From contig NC_134825.1 of the NCBI RefSeq assembly GCF_004210375.1, forward strand, positions 72,965,558 through 73,029,557: 64,000 nucleotides of DNA, in the 5' to 3' direction. The translations under genes and the position numbers were made by a program. Positions 35,813 through 46,435 of this stretch are shown piece after piece. A model generated the notes under the pieces. The model ran no database searches, was not told the origin of the DNA, and saw only the letters and a program-made list of their open reading frames with translations. This DNA comes from Tachypleus tridentatus. Lineage: Eukaryota > Arthropoda > Merostomata > Xiphosura > Limulidae. Within the stretch, counting starts at the first letter, position 1. Each line of letters opens with the position of its first letter.

Positions 35813-36199
35813 CCTCTTTATCTGATTTTGGAACTTTGTAACGGATATTTCTTTCTGATGTGACGCTCTAACTGCATTGGATAAAGCCTGTCAACGCTTG
35901 ATATTATGGCTTTCAGCTGGAAAGTTACTTAGTGTTCTTAAACCTGATCATTTTAGATGGACAGCAAAATGGGTGGCTTGTTGTTACCTATTTCACCAAA
36001 TAATTCTTAAAATGATTTTGAATTGAGTCTGGTTGGACTGGTCTATCTTTCGGAGATAGTCTACTGTTTTTCGATTAACCAATGGCAACCATTAACGCTA
36101 GCCATTGGCTATCAAAACAAGTTCCTAATTTCATCTGAATTGATTAGATAAAATTAGTGTCGTGGTTGGAGCAATTAAAGAACGACCGTTAGTAACCGT

Positions 36200-36425
36200 C
36201 AGCCATGGCCAAGTGGTTTAGGCACTCGACTCGTTAACCGAAAGTCGCAACTTCGAATCCCCGTCACAACAAATATACTCGGCCATTCAGCCGTGGGAGC
36301 GTTATAATGTGATGGTAAACCTCACTATTCGTTGGTCTTATAGTCTTACACTGCTAAATTAGGGATGGCTAGCGCAGGTAGTCCTTGAGTAGCTTTGAGC
36401 GAAATTCAAACCAAGCCAAACCAAA
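36200..36425 (+). repeat. SINE-A copy
   Basis: Head GCCATGGCCAAGTGG, B box CTTCGAATCCCC, shortened centre, tail AAACCAAGCCAAACC. It forms the left edge of the duplicated segment at 36414-36945. Confidence 0.88.
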
Positions 36426-36945
36426 CCTTTAGTAACAGGCGGTATAGCAGTAGTTGTAATATATTTAAACCAAATACATTCTTCTATTCCATATCTAGTA
36501 GTAGATTGTGTTTTCAAGTTGATAGTTGAAGTTTATAGTTGATTGTGTTTTCAAGTTGAGGTGATGCAGGAAGAGTTAGGGCTGGTTTAATTTTGCGTTT
36601 AATAATTTATTTTTCAATTGCTCTATTCTCTGTTTGATGTACTTTTCTACCTTAATAATACTATCTTATACTATGTTCTGTCTTCTTTCTTTACTTTTCA
36701 ATTCTATCATGACAATCTTTTTGTACTCCTTCAACCATATTGTTGTAATTTCTCTGTGCATCTCCAATAGCTTCATAGATATTTTCTTCTCTCGGATTCA
36801 TCATTGATTCTAATCATTTTTCAAATATCATGTCTTCTTTTTAACTTATAATATAAATTTCCGTTACATTCTTCATGTTTTCTGTCTCTTTATTCTTCAC
36901 TTTTTATTTTTCTGTAAATTTCTTCTTGGTTTTTTTTAACTATGT
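36414..36945. repeat. Duplicated segment, copy 1 (empty Tc1 site)
   Basis: Matches 39281-39323 joined to 40484-40942 with about 90% visible identity. At 36454-36466 it carries the uninterrupted sequence GTAATATATTTAAACC, where copy 2 holds a Tc1-like transposon. On the - strand it has a short open stretch (MMNPREENIYEAIGDAQRNY ... HDRIEK, stop) also kept in copy 2. I do not recognise its origin. Confidence 0.85.
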
Positions 36946-37088
36946 ATCTCTTTCTTCTACTTTACTTTATTGATCTTTTATATCTCATCATAATGATTTC
37001 AAGCAACACGTCACTTTCGCTTTTTAATTTCACGGTCGTCATTTTCAATAACTGAACATCTGTTTAAAATATTGAAAGTTTTGATTTA

Positions 37089-37380
37089 TTTTCATCCAGC
37101 ATGGCCAAGCGCGTAAGGCGTGCGACTCGTAATCCGAGGGTCGCGGGTTCGTGCCCGCGTCCAGCTGAACATGCTCGCCCTCACAGCCGTGGGTGCGTTA
37201 TAATGTGACGGTCAATCCCACTATTCGTTGGTAAAAGAGTAGCCCAAGAGTTGGCGGTGGGTGGTGATGACTAGCTGCCTTCCCTCTAGTCTTACACTGC
37301 TAAATTAGGGACGGCTAGCGCAGATAGCCCTCGAGTAGCTTTGTGCGAAATTCAAAACAAACAAAACAAATTTTCATCCA
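37089..37380 (+). repeat. SINE-A copy with 10-bp target duplication
   Basis: Near full-length copy at 37099-37370, flanked by TTTTCATCCA on both sides (37089-37098, 37371-37380). Confidence 0.95.
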
Positions 37381-38043
37381 AATATCCTCCTACTGACATT
37401 AGTGCAATGAAGTTGTCCTTTTTTTTTTTTGGCAGCTACTTGTAAATTATGTGGAAGAAATAAATTAAACATTAGTACACATGATGATGTCAAATTACTT
37501 TGTTTCCTCTTTTAACGTTTCAACAAACTTGAACATACGTACATTATCATAACTTGTAGTGGACCTACATTACCAATGACAATAGCTTACGTAACACAAA
37601 TCAGCTTACTCGTAACTCAATATGCGCAATAGCAAATATAGATCAAAATACTTCACGAAAACATATTAACTAATTAATCTATATTGAAAAGATTCTTATC
37701 TTCGAATAACTCAGTACTCTCGTAACTATATTATTGAGTAAATTTCATTTCATTATCCAACTAGTTTAACGAAGTCTCATAAAACTTCATATTTATAATC
37801 TATATTTGATACAAATATTTTTAGGACTTGTTTTATATTAACATCATGCTCCCTTTAGCTAACATAAAAATTAAATAAATTAGAACATTATGGATACAAT
37901 TTATAACGATATTTTTAAGCAAATAAAATAATAAAAGCACGATCAAAAGAAAAGCAATAATTAGCTGTGTAAATTTCGATAAATTGAAAACTCATGAAAA
38001 AAGAGGGTAAAGTGGAGAATACCTGTGCTTTTCCAATAGCAAA
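37381..38043. other. No recognisable feature
   Basis: AT-rich sequence without repeats or coding signal that I can identify. Confidence 0.5.
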
Positions 38044-38140
38044 GTCGCATCAGGCTATCTACTATGTCCACCGAGGAGAATCAAACTCTTAATTGCAGCA
38101 TCATAAACCCAACAACATATTGCTGTTCCGGAGGAAAAAT
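38044..38140 (-). repeat. SINE-B fragment, old
   Basis: AGGCTATCTACTATGTCCACC then a decayed B box and head on the - strand. Confidence 0.5.
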
Positions 38141-38289
38141 AAATTAGAGTAAATAAATAAAACTAGATAATAATAATAAAAAATGTGGAACATAAAAGAG
38201 GGCAGCAAAATGATTAGATATTCAAACTAAAAAATAATGGATGAATGCATCCAGTGACATTGTTGCAACATATTCCATCCATATGGAAC

Positions 38290-38512
38290 CAGATGTGACG
38301 TGCAGGTTTCGTCGCGAGTTCGAGTCTTATCATGAAAATGTTTCTCTTTTAAGCTGTGCTGGTGTTATACAGTAATTATTAATTCCAATATTTGATTAGA
38401 ATAACACAACAGCTGTTGATGGATTATGTTAACTAGCTGCTTTTCCTTTAGTCTATCACTTACAAATTAGAAACGGATAACGCATATACCCCCATAGCTT
38501 CACTCAGAATTA
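38290..38512 (+). repeat. SINE-A copy, very old
   Basis: Collinear with the family: GCGAGTTCGAGTCTTATC B box, TTTCTCTTTTAAGCTGTG, GTTAACTAGCTGCTTTTCC and CATAGCTTCACTCAGAATT tail, all with many substitutions. Confidence 0.6.
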
Positions 38513-38937
38513 AAATTCATAATCTATCTTTGGATAAGTTATTTGGTATAAATATATCACATCCAGTCCATTTAACAATAACGAACTTATTTTTTTTCAT
38601 TCCATGACATTTGCATCTTTACAGGCTGTGTTCATTTGTAGTACTAACTTCACATATAAATCTCTGACAGAAATTTCGAGACCAGCATTATGCAACCTAA
38701 ATTACTTGTATACCTACTTACAGAATTTTCTCGCTATGTCATCAATAAGCAACACGCCGACAACTAACTGAATGGAAGAGGTCTTAACTTTCTTGTCTGA
38801 CACTAACTGACACTGAACTGTATATCTAACTGATTACTTATTTACTGAGTATGTCACACAGTCTGGTATTTAAAGAAGTCTTGTTTTCTATTTACTACAG
38901 AAAAGTTCTGGATCATTACGTTAACGTTATTACGTAG

Positions 38938-39009
38938 TTTTGGTTTGGTTTGTTTTGAATTTCACGCAAAGCTATTCAAGGACTATCTGCGCTAGCCGTC
39001 TATAACTTA
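38938..39009 (-). repeat. SINE-A tail fragment
   Basis: Tail half only (GAATTTCACGCAAAGCTATTC ... GCGCTAGCC), pointing away from the + copy that starts at 39010. Confidence 0.8.
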
Positions 39010-39290
39010 AAGGCCCAGTATGGCCAGGTGGTTAAGGCACTCGACTCGTTATTCGAGGGCCGCAGGTTCGAATCCCCGTCACACCAAACATGTTCGCCCT
39101 TTCAGGCGTGGGGCCGTTATAATGTGACGGTCAATCCCACTATTTGTTGGTAAAAGAGTAGCCCAAGAGTTGGCGGTGGGTAGCGATGACTAGCTGCCTT
39201 CCCTCTAGTCTTACACTGCTAAATTAAGAACAGCTAGCGCAGTTAGCCATCGTGTAGCTTTGCTCGAAATTCAAACCAAACCAAACCTTT
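39010..39290 (+). repeat. SINE-A copy
   Basis: Good head (GGCCCAGTATGGCCAGGTGG), clean B box GGTTCGAATCCCC, tail AAACCAAACC. It sits at the left edge of duplicated segment copy 2, as the SINE at 36200 does for copy 1. Confidence 0.92.
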
Positions 39291-39323
39291 AATAACAGGT
39301 GGTAGAGCAGTAGTTGTAATATA

Positions 39324-40483
39324 TACTCTTTAAAAAAAAGAAACGCAAAAGGCAAAATTTGAGACATATTGTTAACAAGTTTATTCCGGATAGTTCTGTA
39401 TGACATGTGTGAAACTTTGCAAATTCACTGCTGAACATCCAAAGTCTGCAAAGGCGAAGTCCACGCTCGCTAGTTGAAGTTTAACGTCACTCAACGTCAA
39501 TAACGAGTATGCCCCCCGTGAGCATCAATAACTGCTTGGCATCTCCTGCCCATGGAAGCGATGAGATGACGAATCACATCCTGTGGAATGCCTGTCCACT
39601 CAGCCTGCAAAGCTGCTGCAAACTGAGGTAGAGTCTGCGGTTGAGGTTGTCGCCGTCGCAGACGTCGGTCCAACTCGTTCCAAAGATGTTCGATGGGGTT
39701 TAAATCTAGTGATCTGGAGGGCCAGGGAAGAACGTTGATTTTGTGTTGTCTCAAGAAGACAGTGGTAAGTCGGGCTGTGTGAGGACGGGCATTGTCATGT
39801 TGAAAAACGTCGTTGACGTTCACCATGATGGGTTGCACATGGGGCCTAAGAATCTCGTCGACGGTTGCATACGGTCTGATCAGAAATCCTACGCAGCCCT
39901 GGTATGGTTGAGACAGCAGACGTCGCAGTGGTGGTCCTATCCCGAAGGTGACGTAACCGGATGTTGCGATCTTGTGCGGGCGTGGTCACACGAGGTCTGC
40001 CAGATCGTGGACGGTCACAAGTTGATCCATGTTGTTGGTGACGATTCCATAGCCTTGTGATGGTGCTTGGGTGGACATTCACAGCTCTGGCAACATCTGA
40101 TCCAGATTCGCCTGCTTCTAAGCGACCAATGGCGTTGTTGCGTTGTGTTTCAGTCAGTCTTGGCGTAACTGTATTGCGTGTCGGTGGCTTAACACTGAGC
40201 TATGAAAACCGACAACCCGTCACTTTTATAGGGATTTTGCACATGTTGCACTTGCAAAACATGCAGATCTCTCAAACAAATTTATTGGACACAAATGTGT
40301 TTTGGCGAAAAATCCGATATTTTCCTCCGTTTTCAAAGTGCACAACTTTTATTGTCATTTTGGTCTGACAATCAGTGCCTTAACACGTGTAACATCACAT
40401 ACTCTGAGCTTGTAACGTTATTACATATATTTCTCTTTAAAATAACAAAAATATCCCTTTTGTGTTTCTTTTTTTGAAGAGTA
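39324..40483 (-). mobile_element. Tc1-like DNA transposon, 1160 bp, internally deleted
   Basis: Inverted ends TACTCTTTAAAAAAAAGAAAC and TACTCTTCAAAAAAAGAAAC (right end complemented), flanked by TA at 39322-39323 and 40484-40485. The empty counterpart at 36454-36466 confirms the borders. It encodes remnants of a transposase on the - strand. Shorter than an intact Tc1-type element (~1.6 kb). Confidence 0.93.
39494..40082 (-). pseudogene. Tc1-like transposase remnant
   Basis: The N-terminal piece (40082-39846) has the DNA-binding region: VHPSTITRLWNRHQQHGS, DRPRSGRPRVTTPAQDR. The C-terminal piece (39838-39497) has the end of the DDE domain: FQHDNARPHTARL, LPWPSRSLDLNPIEHLWNEL. They are in different frames and directly adjacent. 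The middle third, including the first catalytic aspartate region, is missing, so this copy cannot encode an active enzyme. Confidence 0.92.
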
Positions 40484-40942
40484 TATTTAAACCAAATACA
40501 TTCTTCTATTCCATATCCAGTAATAGATTGTGTTTTAAGTTGAAAGTCTTGAGGTGATGCAGGAAGAGCTAGGGCTGGTTTAATCTTTGCTTTTAATAAT
40601 TTATTTTTCAATTGCTCTATTCCCTGTTTGATGTACTTTTCTACCTTAATAATACTATCTTATACTATGTTCTGTCTTTTTTCTTTACTTTTCAATTCTA
40701 TCATTACAATCTTTTTGTACTCCTTCAACCATATTGTTGTAATTTCTCTGTGCATCTCCAATAGCTTCATGGATATTGTCTTCTCTCAGATTCATCATTG
40801 ATTCTAATTCTTTTTCAAATATCATGTCTTCTTTTTAACTTCTAATATAAATTTCTGTTACATTCTTCATGTTTTCTATCTCATTATTCTTCGCTTTTTA
40901 TTTTTCCGTAAATTTCTTCTTGGTTTTCTTTTAACTAAGTAT
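40484..40942. repeat. Duplicated segment, copy 2 (right part)
   Basis: Continues the duplication interrupted by the Tc1-like element; see 36414-36945. On the - strand, ELESMMNLREDNIHEAIGDA is kept open to NDRIEK and a stop, and farther on LKNKLLKAKIKPALALPASP. Coiled-coil-like, not recognised. Confidence 0.85.
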
Positions 40943-41115
40943 GTTTGTTTGTTTTTTCTTTGATTTTCTCGCAAAGCTACACGCTGCCTTCTCTCTAATC
41001 TTACATTGCAAAATTAGGGACAGATAGCGCAGATAGCCCTTGTGTAGCTTTGCGCGAAATTCCAAAACAAACAAACAAACAAACAAACAAACAAACAAAC
41101 AAACAAACAAACAAA
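40942..41115. repeat. Inverted pair of SINE-A tails with (AAAC)n end
   Basis: 40942-40983 is a tail on the - strand; 40983-41115 is the centre and tail on the + strand, ending in about twelve AAAC units. The two tails can pair with each other. Confidence 0.8.
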
Positions 41116-41222
41116 TCTCCAGTGTCATAGCTGTAAGTGGAGGCTTATAACGCTAACAATCAGTAATAGGTACAGCGCAAATAGTCCATTGTGTAGAGTC
41201 GGTTTGTGCTTAATTACAAAAA
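41116..41222 (+). repeat. SINE-B copy, diverged
   Basis: GCTGTAAGTGGAGGCTTATAACG head, CAGCGCAAATAGTCCATTG and GTTTGTGCTTAATTACAAAA tail, placed straight after the SINE-A tail. Confidence 0.6.
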
Positions 41223-42355
41223 AAAATAATAAAAAACTCATGCTTAACTACAAAAAAATCAGTATACATTTTAAATAATGTACGTAAGATAACAACCTAT
41301 ATTTTCTGAATGTATCTTTATTACTTTAATATTTCGCTTCGTCACGGGATATCGAAAGCCAGTTGATGAGGGCTCATTGTAAAGACACATTTTATTTACG
41401 TTATAGTGCACAATAAATTTTTACAGTGAGATATAATTAAAGGCATGGGAATTTAATGTAAAAATCGTGAAAAAATACTTATGAAACGAAAATAAACAAA
41501 TAAATATAAAGGCAACAAATAAAGTTAAGAAAAGAGGTTGTGATAACAAACCCAAGTGGCCAAAATGGTGAAAAAAAGAAAAATAGTGCGCCTATAGAAC
41601 AAAATTATTAAGCAAATCAAAATTCGCAATGATAAAGTTTAAGCCAAGTATAAAGGAAAATACCATGGAAAAAGTAAAAGGAAAGATAATTTTTCATTCA
41701 TTTTAAGGGGGTTAATACCGCATAATTTAAAAACCAATATTTTCCAGGCGTTCTTTTCCGTTACAGTGGAGAAAGTTAATATGACCCCAACTACAGAGAA
41801 GTCGGAAATTTAGTGTGAAGAGCTATTAAAGTATCTTCTTGTGGATTTCGTAACGTCATTATCTCCATTTTGGAAAGATGTTTACGTGAATGACCTCGTG
41901 AGTGGGGACCTGTTTCGCCAACTTATAACATATCATTTTTTTTACTGATGACTCAATGCATCAGGTTTGTAGACATTTTTAACGCCTGTAGAAAGTATAT
42001 AACATTCAGTATTAAAAAAACAACATACTCTACAGAAATTAAACTGAAATTTGTTCGTAATTTCTAATGCAACTTCTTTAAGTTATGTTGTGGATTTTTT
42101 TTTTTAGCTTTATCAAATGTTAGAGCTTTTAAGGTTGTTGAATTGCAAAGATTTAATTTGTGTTTGTTTAACACTGCTTAGCCTCTTGGGTTTTTGTTTA
42201 ACTTTCTTTACTTTTAGCTTACAAATGTATGAGGTGGAGGACGCTCACACAGAACTGGTGAGAGAGAACCAGTAAATGATTCTTTTTCCATTTTCTCTCT
42301 TACCAGTTTTACACACTCACTAAAAACGTTTGTTTTTGTCGTGTCTTGTATTTCT
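41223..42355. other. No supported feature
   Basis: AT-rich sequence. At 41775-41935 a frame interrupted by one stop (VEKVNMTPTTEKSEI, then CEELLKYLLVDFVTSLSPFW) looks protein-like, but I cannot assign it. Confidence 0.35.
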
Positions 42356-42651
42356 CTCTTACATTCTGGCCTGGTATGGCCGAGCGCGTAAGGCGTGCGA
42401 CTCGTAATCCGAGGGTCGCGGGTTCGCGCCCGCGTCGCGCTAAACATGCTCGCCCTCCCAGCCGTGGGGGTGTATAATGTGACGGTCAATCCCACTATTC
42501 GTTGGTAAAAGAGTAGCCCAAGAGTTGGCGGTGGGTGGTGATGACTAGCTGCCTTCCCTCTAGTCTTACACTGCTAAATTAGGGACGGCTAGCACAGATA
42601 GACCTCGAGTAGCTTTGTGCGAAATTCCAAAACAAACAAAACTCTTACATT
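42356..42651 (+). repeat. SINE-A copy with 10-bp target duplication
   Basis: Element at 42366-42641; CTCTTACATT flanks it at 42356-42365 and 42642-42651. The - frame at 42214-42495 is an artefact of this SINE. Confidence 0.95.
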
Positions 42652-42689
42652 GTTCTTATTAACGATTATTGTTTCGTACCTTTTGTGTT

Positions 42690-43054
42690 TTGACTTAGTT
42701 TATAAACCAGAAAGGGTCAATACAGAAAATGTACAAAACGACATGGATGTAAAGTACACTAGAGAATACTTCGAGGTTTACCAAGATCACTTAGTGAAAT
42801 ACGATATCATACAATTCACGAAGCATAACTTCACTAAAGGAATATTTTACCTTGTTGATTTGTTAACTGTTTGGAGGATGTTACTTGTTATATAGAAAAC
42901 TGAAAAAATGCGTGTAACTGGTGTAACCAGACTTTCAGACGCTCTTGATAAGGTACCACACAAACCATTAGGGTTTGGAAAAATACCAGTTGACTTCCTC
43001 TTTTACGAATTCCATCACATTGTTAATGACAGTATATCCGTTGAAACTGCTTGA
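42690..43054 (+). pseudogene. LINE reverse-transcriptase fragment between two SINEs
   Basis: One frame with a single TAG (42893-42895) reads DHLVKYDIIQFTKHNFTKG, then RLSDALDKVPHKPLGFGKI. This matches the RT core order H-L ... I-I-x-x-x-QHGF-x-x-G followed by D-x-S-x-A-F-D-K-V-P-H-x-x-L of CR1/Jockey-class LINEs. The 5' side is cut by the SINE at 42366; the 3' side ends before the SINE at 43117. Confidence 0.7.
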
Positions 43055-43103
43055 AAGATATACTTGTACAATATGTATGATAGTAAGAGCAAAGCAAACA
43101 AAA

Positions 43104-43406
43104 GGTACGTGTATTTTTTTTTTTGGGGGGAATTTTGCACAAAGCTACTCGAGGGCTATCTGTGCTAGCCGTCCCTAATTTAGCAGTGTAAGACTAGAGG
43201 GAAGGCAGCTAGTCATCACCACCCACCGCCAACTCTTGGGCTACTATTTTACCAACGAAAAGTGGGATTGACCGTCACATTATAACGCCCCCACGGCTGG
43301 GAGGGCGAGCATGTTTGGCGCGACGCGGGCGTGAACCCGCGACCCTCGGATTACGAGTCGCAAGCCTTACGCGCTTGGCCATGCCAGGCCTGAAAAGTAC
43401 GTGTAA
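43104..43406 (-). repeat. SINE-A copy with 13-bp target duplication
   Basis: Element at about 43117-43393. AAAGGTACGTGTA on the left and AAAAGTACGTGTA on the right (one mismatch) mark the insertion. Confidence 0.92.
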
Positions 43407-43554
43407 GCAGATTGGTGTAAAAATTAACGTTTATTAAATTGAAAAAGTAAATGTCACTTTTTTATTAAATAGGTATAAAAGATAAAAATGACCGAGAATG
43501 TTGTCGTTCTTTCCATAAAAATATATATGTTATAATCAGAGGTTAATATTAACA

Positions 43555-43635
43555 ATTATAACTTGAGCGCTTTCTTCTTCAGGCGCAAACTGGAAGTGGT
43601 AGTGTGATTGAACGAGTGATATATATATACAGAGA
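43555..43635 (-). mobile_element. Penelope-like tail fragment of the second family
   Basis: On the - strand: TATCACTCGTTCAATCACACTACC, then CAGTTTGCGCCTGAAGAAG, AAAGCGCTCAAG. It is homologous to the tail at 48519-48615 but has lost stem II of the hammerhead motif. Confidence 0.75.
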
Positions 43636-43664
43636 GAGAGTCAGTGGTGACGCGAAAACCCACT

Positions 43665-44196
43665 TGTAGAGAAAAATATATATGTAAAAACGGCTAGTTT
43701 GGGTTGAGAAAAATTTTATGTAGAGGAACGAACAACGTTTCGACCTTCTTCGGTCTTCATCAGGTTCACAAAGTAAGAAAGAGGTAGCTGACCGATAGCT
43801 GACCACATGTTTGAAGGAGGTTGTGTAACTGAGTGTAGGAATGTAGAGGGCGTGCTTAGATGTTTGATTATATTTATTAATATAGGTATAAAGGTGTTCC
43901 TTTGTGTTTGTTTATTTTGGGCTTGAGTTGTTGTATAAGTAAGGCTTCTTTAATTTTGCGTTTGTTTATGTTTGTTTCTTAATTTAGTATTTGGGTGTTT
44001 TTTATGGTTATGTTGTGTTTATTTGACTTGCAGTGTTCGAAAACGTGTGAAGATGACTTTTTGTGTCCTTTGAATCTGGTTTCCGTTTTTCTACTTGTTT
44101 CTTCAATATAGAAGTCGTGGCAGTTATCACATTGTATTTTATAAATAATGTTGGTGTGGTGTTTGTCAGTGTAGTTTTTACATAGTATAGACCTTA
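43665..44196 (-). repeat. Inverted copy of Penelope-like element 1 3' end
   Basis: Contains the last ~100 codons of the endonuclease and the untranslated tail, in reverse. It keeps sequence states of its own (e.g. intact CUGAUGA of the ribozyme core) that the right copy has lost. Confidence 0.93.
43725..43770 (-). ncRNA. Hammerhead ribozyme motif, type I, Penelope-like tail
   Basis: On the - strand, from 43767 down: stem I arm GAAC, core CTGATGA (43763-43757), stem II GACC/GGTC closed by GAAGAA, core GAAA (43741-43738), minimal self-complementary stem III ACGT, cleavage position after the following T (43734), then stem I arm GTTC, extendable by two G-T pairs. All conserved core bases are present. 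The tiny stem III matches what is known of Penelope-like hammerheads, which may work as dimers. Activity is inferred. Confidence 0.75.
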
Positions 44197-44306
44197 GACG
44201 GATCTGTTAATTATGAGGTTAGTCAACAGTTTATCGTGTTGGTGTCTTTTCTGTTGTTTGCATCTTACTTTCTCTAGTTTTTTGTTGTTGTGGCAGATCT
44301 TTTCCT

Positions 44307-45598
44307 ACCGACAATTAAACACAGACGAGATACATCTACTTAACAAAGGACTCAACTTCGCAATAGCACCTAGGTACATTCCAACCTCAGAAATTAAAAC
44401 ATGTTTAGAAGATCTAGCCAGGAGACTTGTGATACTTTCCATAGAAAACAAAAACAAGAAAACAACCAACAGAAAGAAGACAACTTCGACAATTTTATTG
44501 ACATCCAACAGCCAAATTTCCCAGAAAAAATTAATATTTTCCAGAAACACCTAAAAAACAACATCTTAAACGATTCTTGCAAAGAATTTTCTCACAAAAC
44601 TATCAACATAATTTTACAAAACAGAAAGCTAAAAAACAATCTTACAAAAAGAGACATTAATTCCATTAAAAACCTAAAACAAGACAAACACATAAAAATT
44701 CTAAAAGCAGATAAAGGAAACGCTATAGTCATAATGAACACGAATTAATAGATCCAAAAAATGAAGAACATCCTATCAGACACAAACAAATTTAAACCAA
44801 TATAAACAAATCCAACAAAAACACACGAAACGCAACTAAACAAAATACCACTAAAAATGAAAAAAGCCAACACAATTTCAAAAACACTTTAGTCCTACCG
44901 ACGCAAGACTGACTCACGCACACCACAAATATACGGCACCCCCAAACCTCATAAACCAGATTGTCCATTACGACCAATAATGTCTACATATTAATCATTT
45001 AATTACAATTTTGGTAAATACATAGCATGGGCATTCTCCAAATATGTAACATCAGCCAGCTCATTCATCAAAGACTCTTTTAATTTCAAGTCTAATCTTA
45101 ATCAACTTAATAATGAAGCCTCAATGGCCAGTTTCGATGTTATATTCCTCTTTACAGAAGTCCCAACCGCTGAAGCTTGCAAGATAGCCTTGGAACTATA
45201 CATCCGAGACCCTAACCCATCAATAGGCATTCCCAACAACCAATTAGCAACCCTCATAGAATTCACCACGATGAAGACAAACTTCATGCTCAACAACCAC
45301 AACTATATACAAACAAATGGCCTAAGCATGGGCAACCCAGTATCACCAGTTCTAGCTAATATTTTATGACACAAGTTGAAACACAAGCAATTAACACAGC
45401 ATTATATCCACCACTACACTGGTACAGATATGTAGACGACACGATTACGGGATTCACATCTATAGAACACACACTTAATCTTTTCAATCACATTAACTCT
45501 CTCCATCCCAACATTAACTTCACATGTGAACAGGAAGAAAGCAATCACATATCATTTCTTAACCTCAAAATTACAAGAACCGAAACACAATTTTAAAC
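44307..45598 (+). pseudogene. Penelope-like element 1: N-terminal and reverse-transcriptase domains, broken
   Basis: Pieces in three frames: RQLNTDEIHLLNKGLNFAI (N-terminal motif), ILKADKGNAIVIMNT near 44700-44745 (the K-x-DKG motif), SFDVIFLFTEVPTAEA (RT motif A), YIQTNGLSMGNPVSPVLANI (motif B) and YRYVDDTITGF (catalytic YVDD). Frameshifts and stops separate them; the catalytic residues themselves survive. Confidence 0.9.
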
Positions 45599-45931
45599 AG
45601 AAATCCACCAAAAAATCACCCATACTGGACTATACATTTCTTGGGACTCAGCACATGAAACAAAACAAAAACGTAACATACTAAGAAACCAAATAAACAC
45701 AGCCATAGAACTATGCTCACCAGATAAAATTAACGATGAATTAGACAAAATAAAACAATACTTCATCAACATCAATAAGTTTTCTCCACAAACCGTAGAA
45801 AACATACGCACACACCTAGACAGAAAGCAAAATCAACCAAAAGTAAATACATCTCACGAATCATAAAATCAGAAAACCATATACTGCTGAATACCATATA
45901 TTCCCGACATCAGCAGAAAAGTAACCAACAT

Positions 45932-46321
45932 TTGGCAAAAACTAGTAAAAAATATGACATTCCAGTTAATACCAAATTCATTCGAAAACCAGAAACAAAA
46001 CTAAGGTCTATACTATGTAAAAACTACACTGACAAACACCACACCAACATTATTTATAAAATACAATTTGATAACTGCCACGACTTCTATATTGAAGAAA
46101 CAAGTAGAAAAATGGAAACCAGATTCAAAGAACACAAAAAGTCATCTTCACACGTTTTCGAACACTGCAAGTCAAATAAACACAACATAACCATAAAAAA
46201 CACCCAAATACTAAATAAAGAAACAAACATAAACAAACGCAAAATTAAAGAAGCCTTACTTATACAACAACTCAAGCCCAAAATAAACAAACACAAAGGA
46301 ACACCTTTATACCTATATTAA
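45932..46321 (+). pseudogene. Penelope-like element 1: GIY-YIG endonuclease domain
   Basis: 129 open codons: TNIIYKIQFDN, then DFYIEETSRKMETRFKEHKK and a His/Lys-rich end. This is the Penelope GIY-YIG pattern (YIGETSR-x-x-x-x-R-x-x-EH) with the second glycine replaced by glutamate; the catalytic arginine is present. Detached from the RT by frameshifts. Confidence 0.88.
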
Positions 46322-46435
46322 TAAATATAATCAAACATCTAGGCACGCCCTTTACATTTCTACACTCAGTTACACAACCTCCTTCAAACATGTGGTCAGC
46401 TATCGGTCAGTTACTTCTTTCTTTCTTTGTGAACC

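Noticed and set aside
36204..36280. tRNA genes at SINE heads
   Set aside because: A and B boxes are present, but acceptor stems do not pair and each is followed by a conserved SINE body. They are pol III promoters of SINEs.
41775..41935. Protein-like stretch CEELLKYLLVDFVTSLSPFW
   Set aside because: Short, with a stop in front, no recognised family and no splice partners.
42214..42495. Protein-like frame MGLTVTLYTPTAGRASMF, repeated at 53881-54138
   Set aside because: Both frames lie in SINE-A copies and their similarity comes from the repeat.
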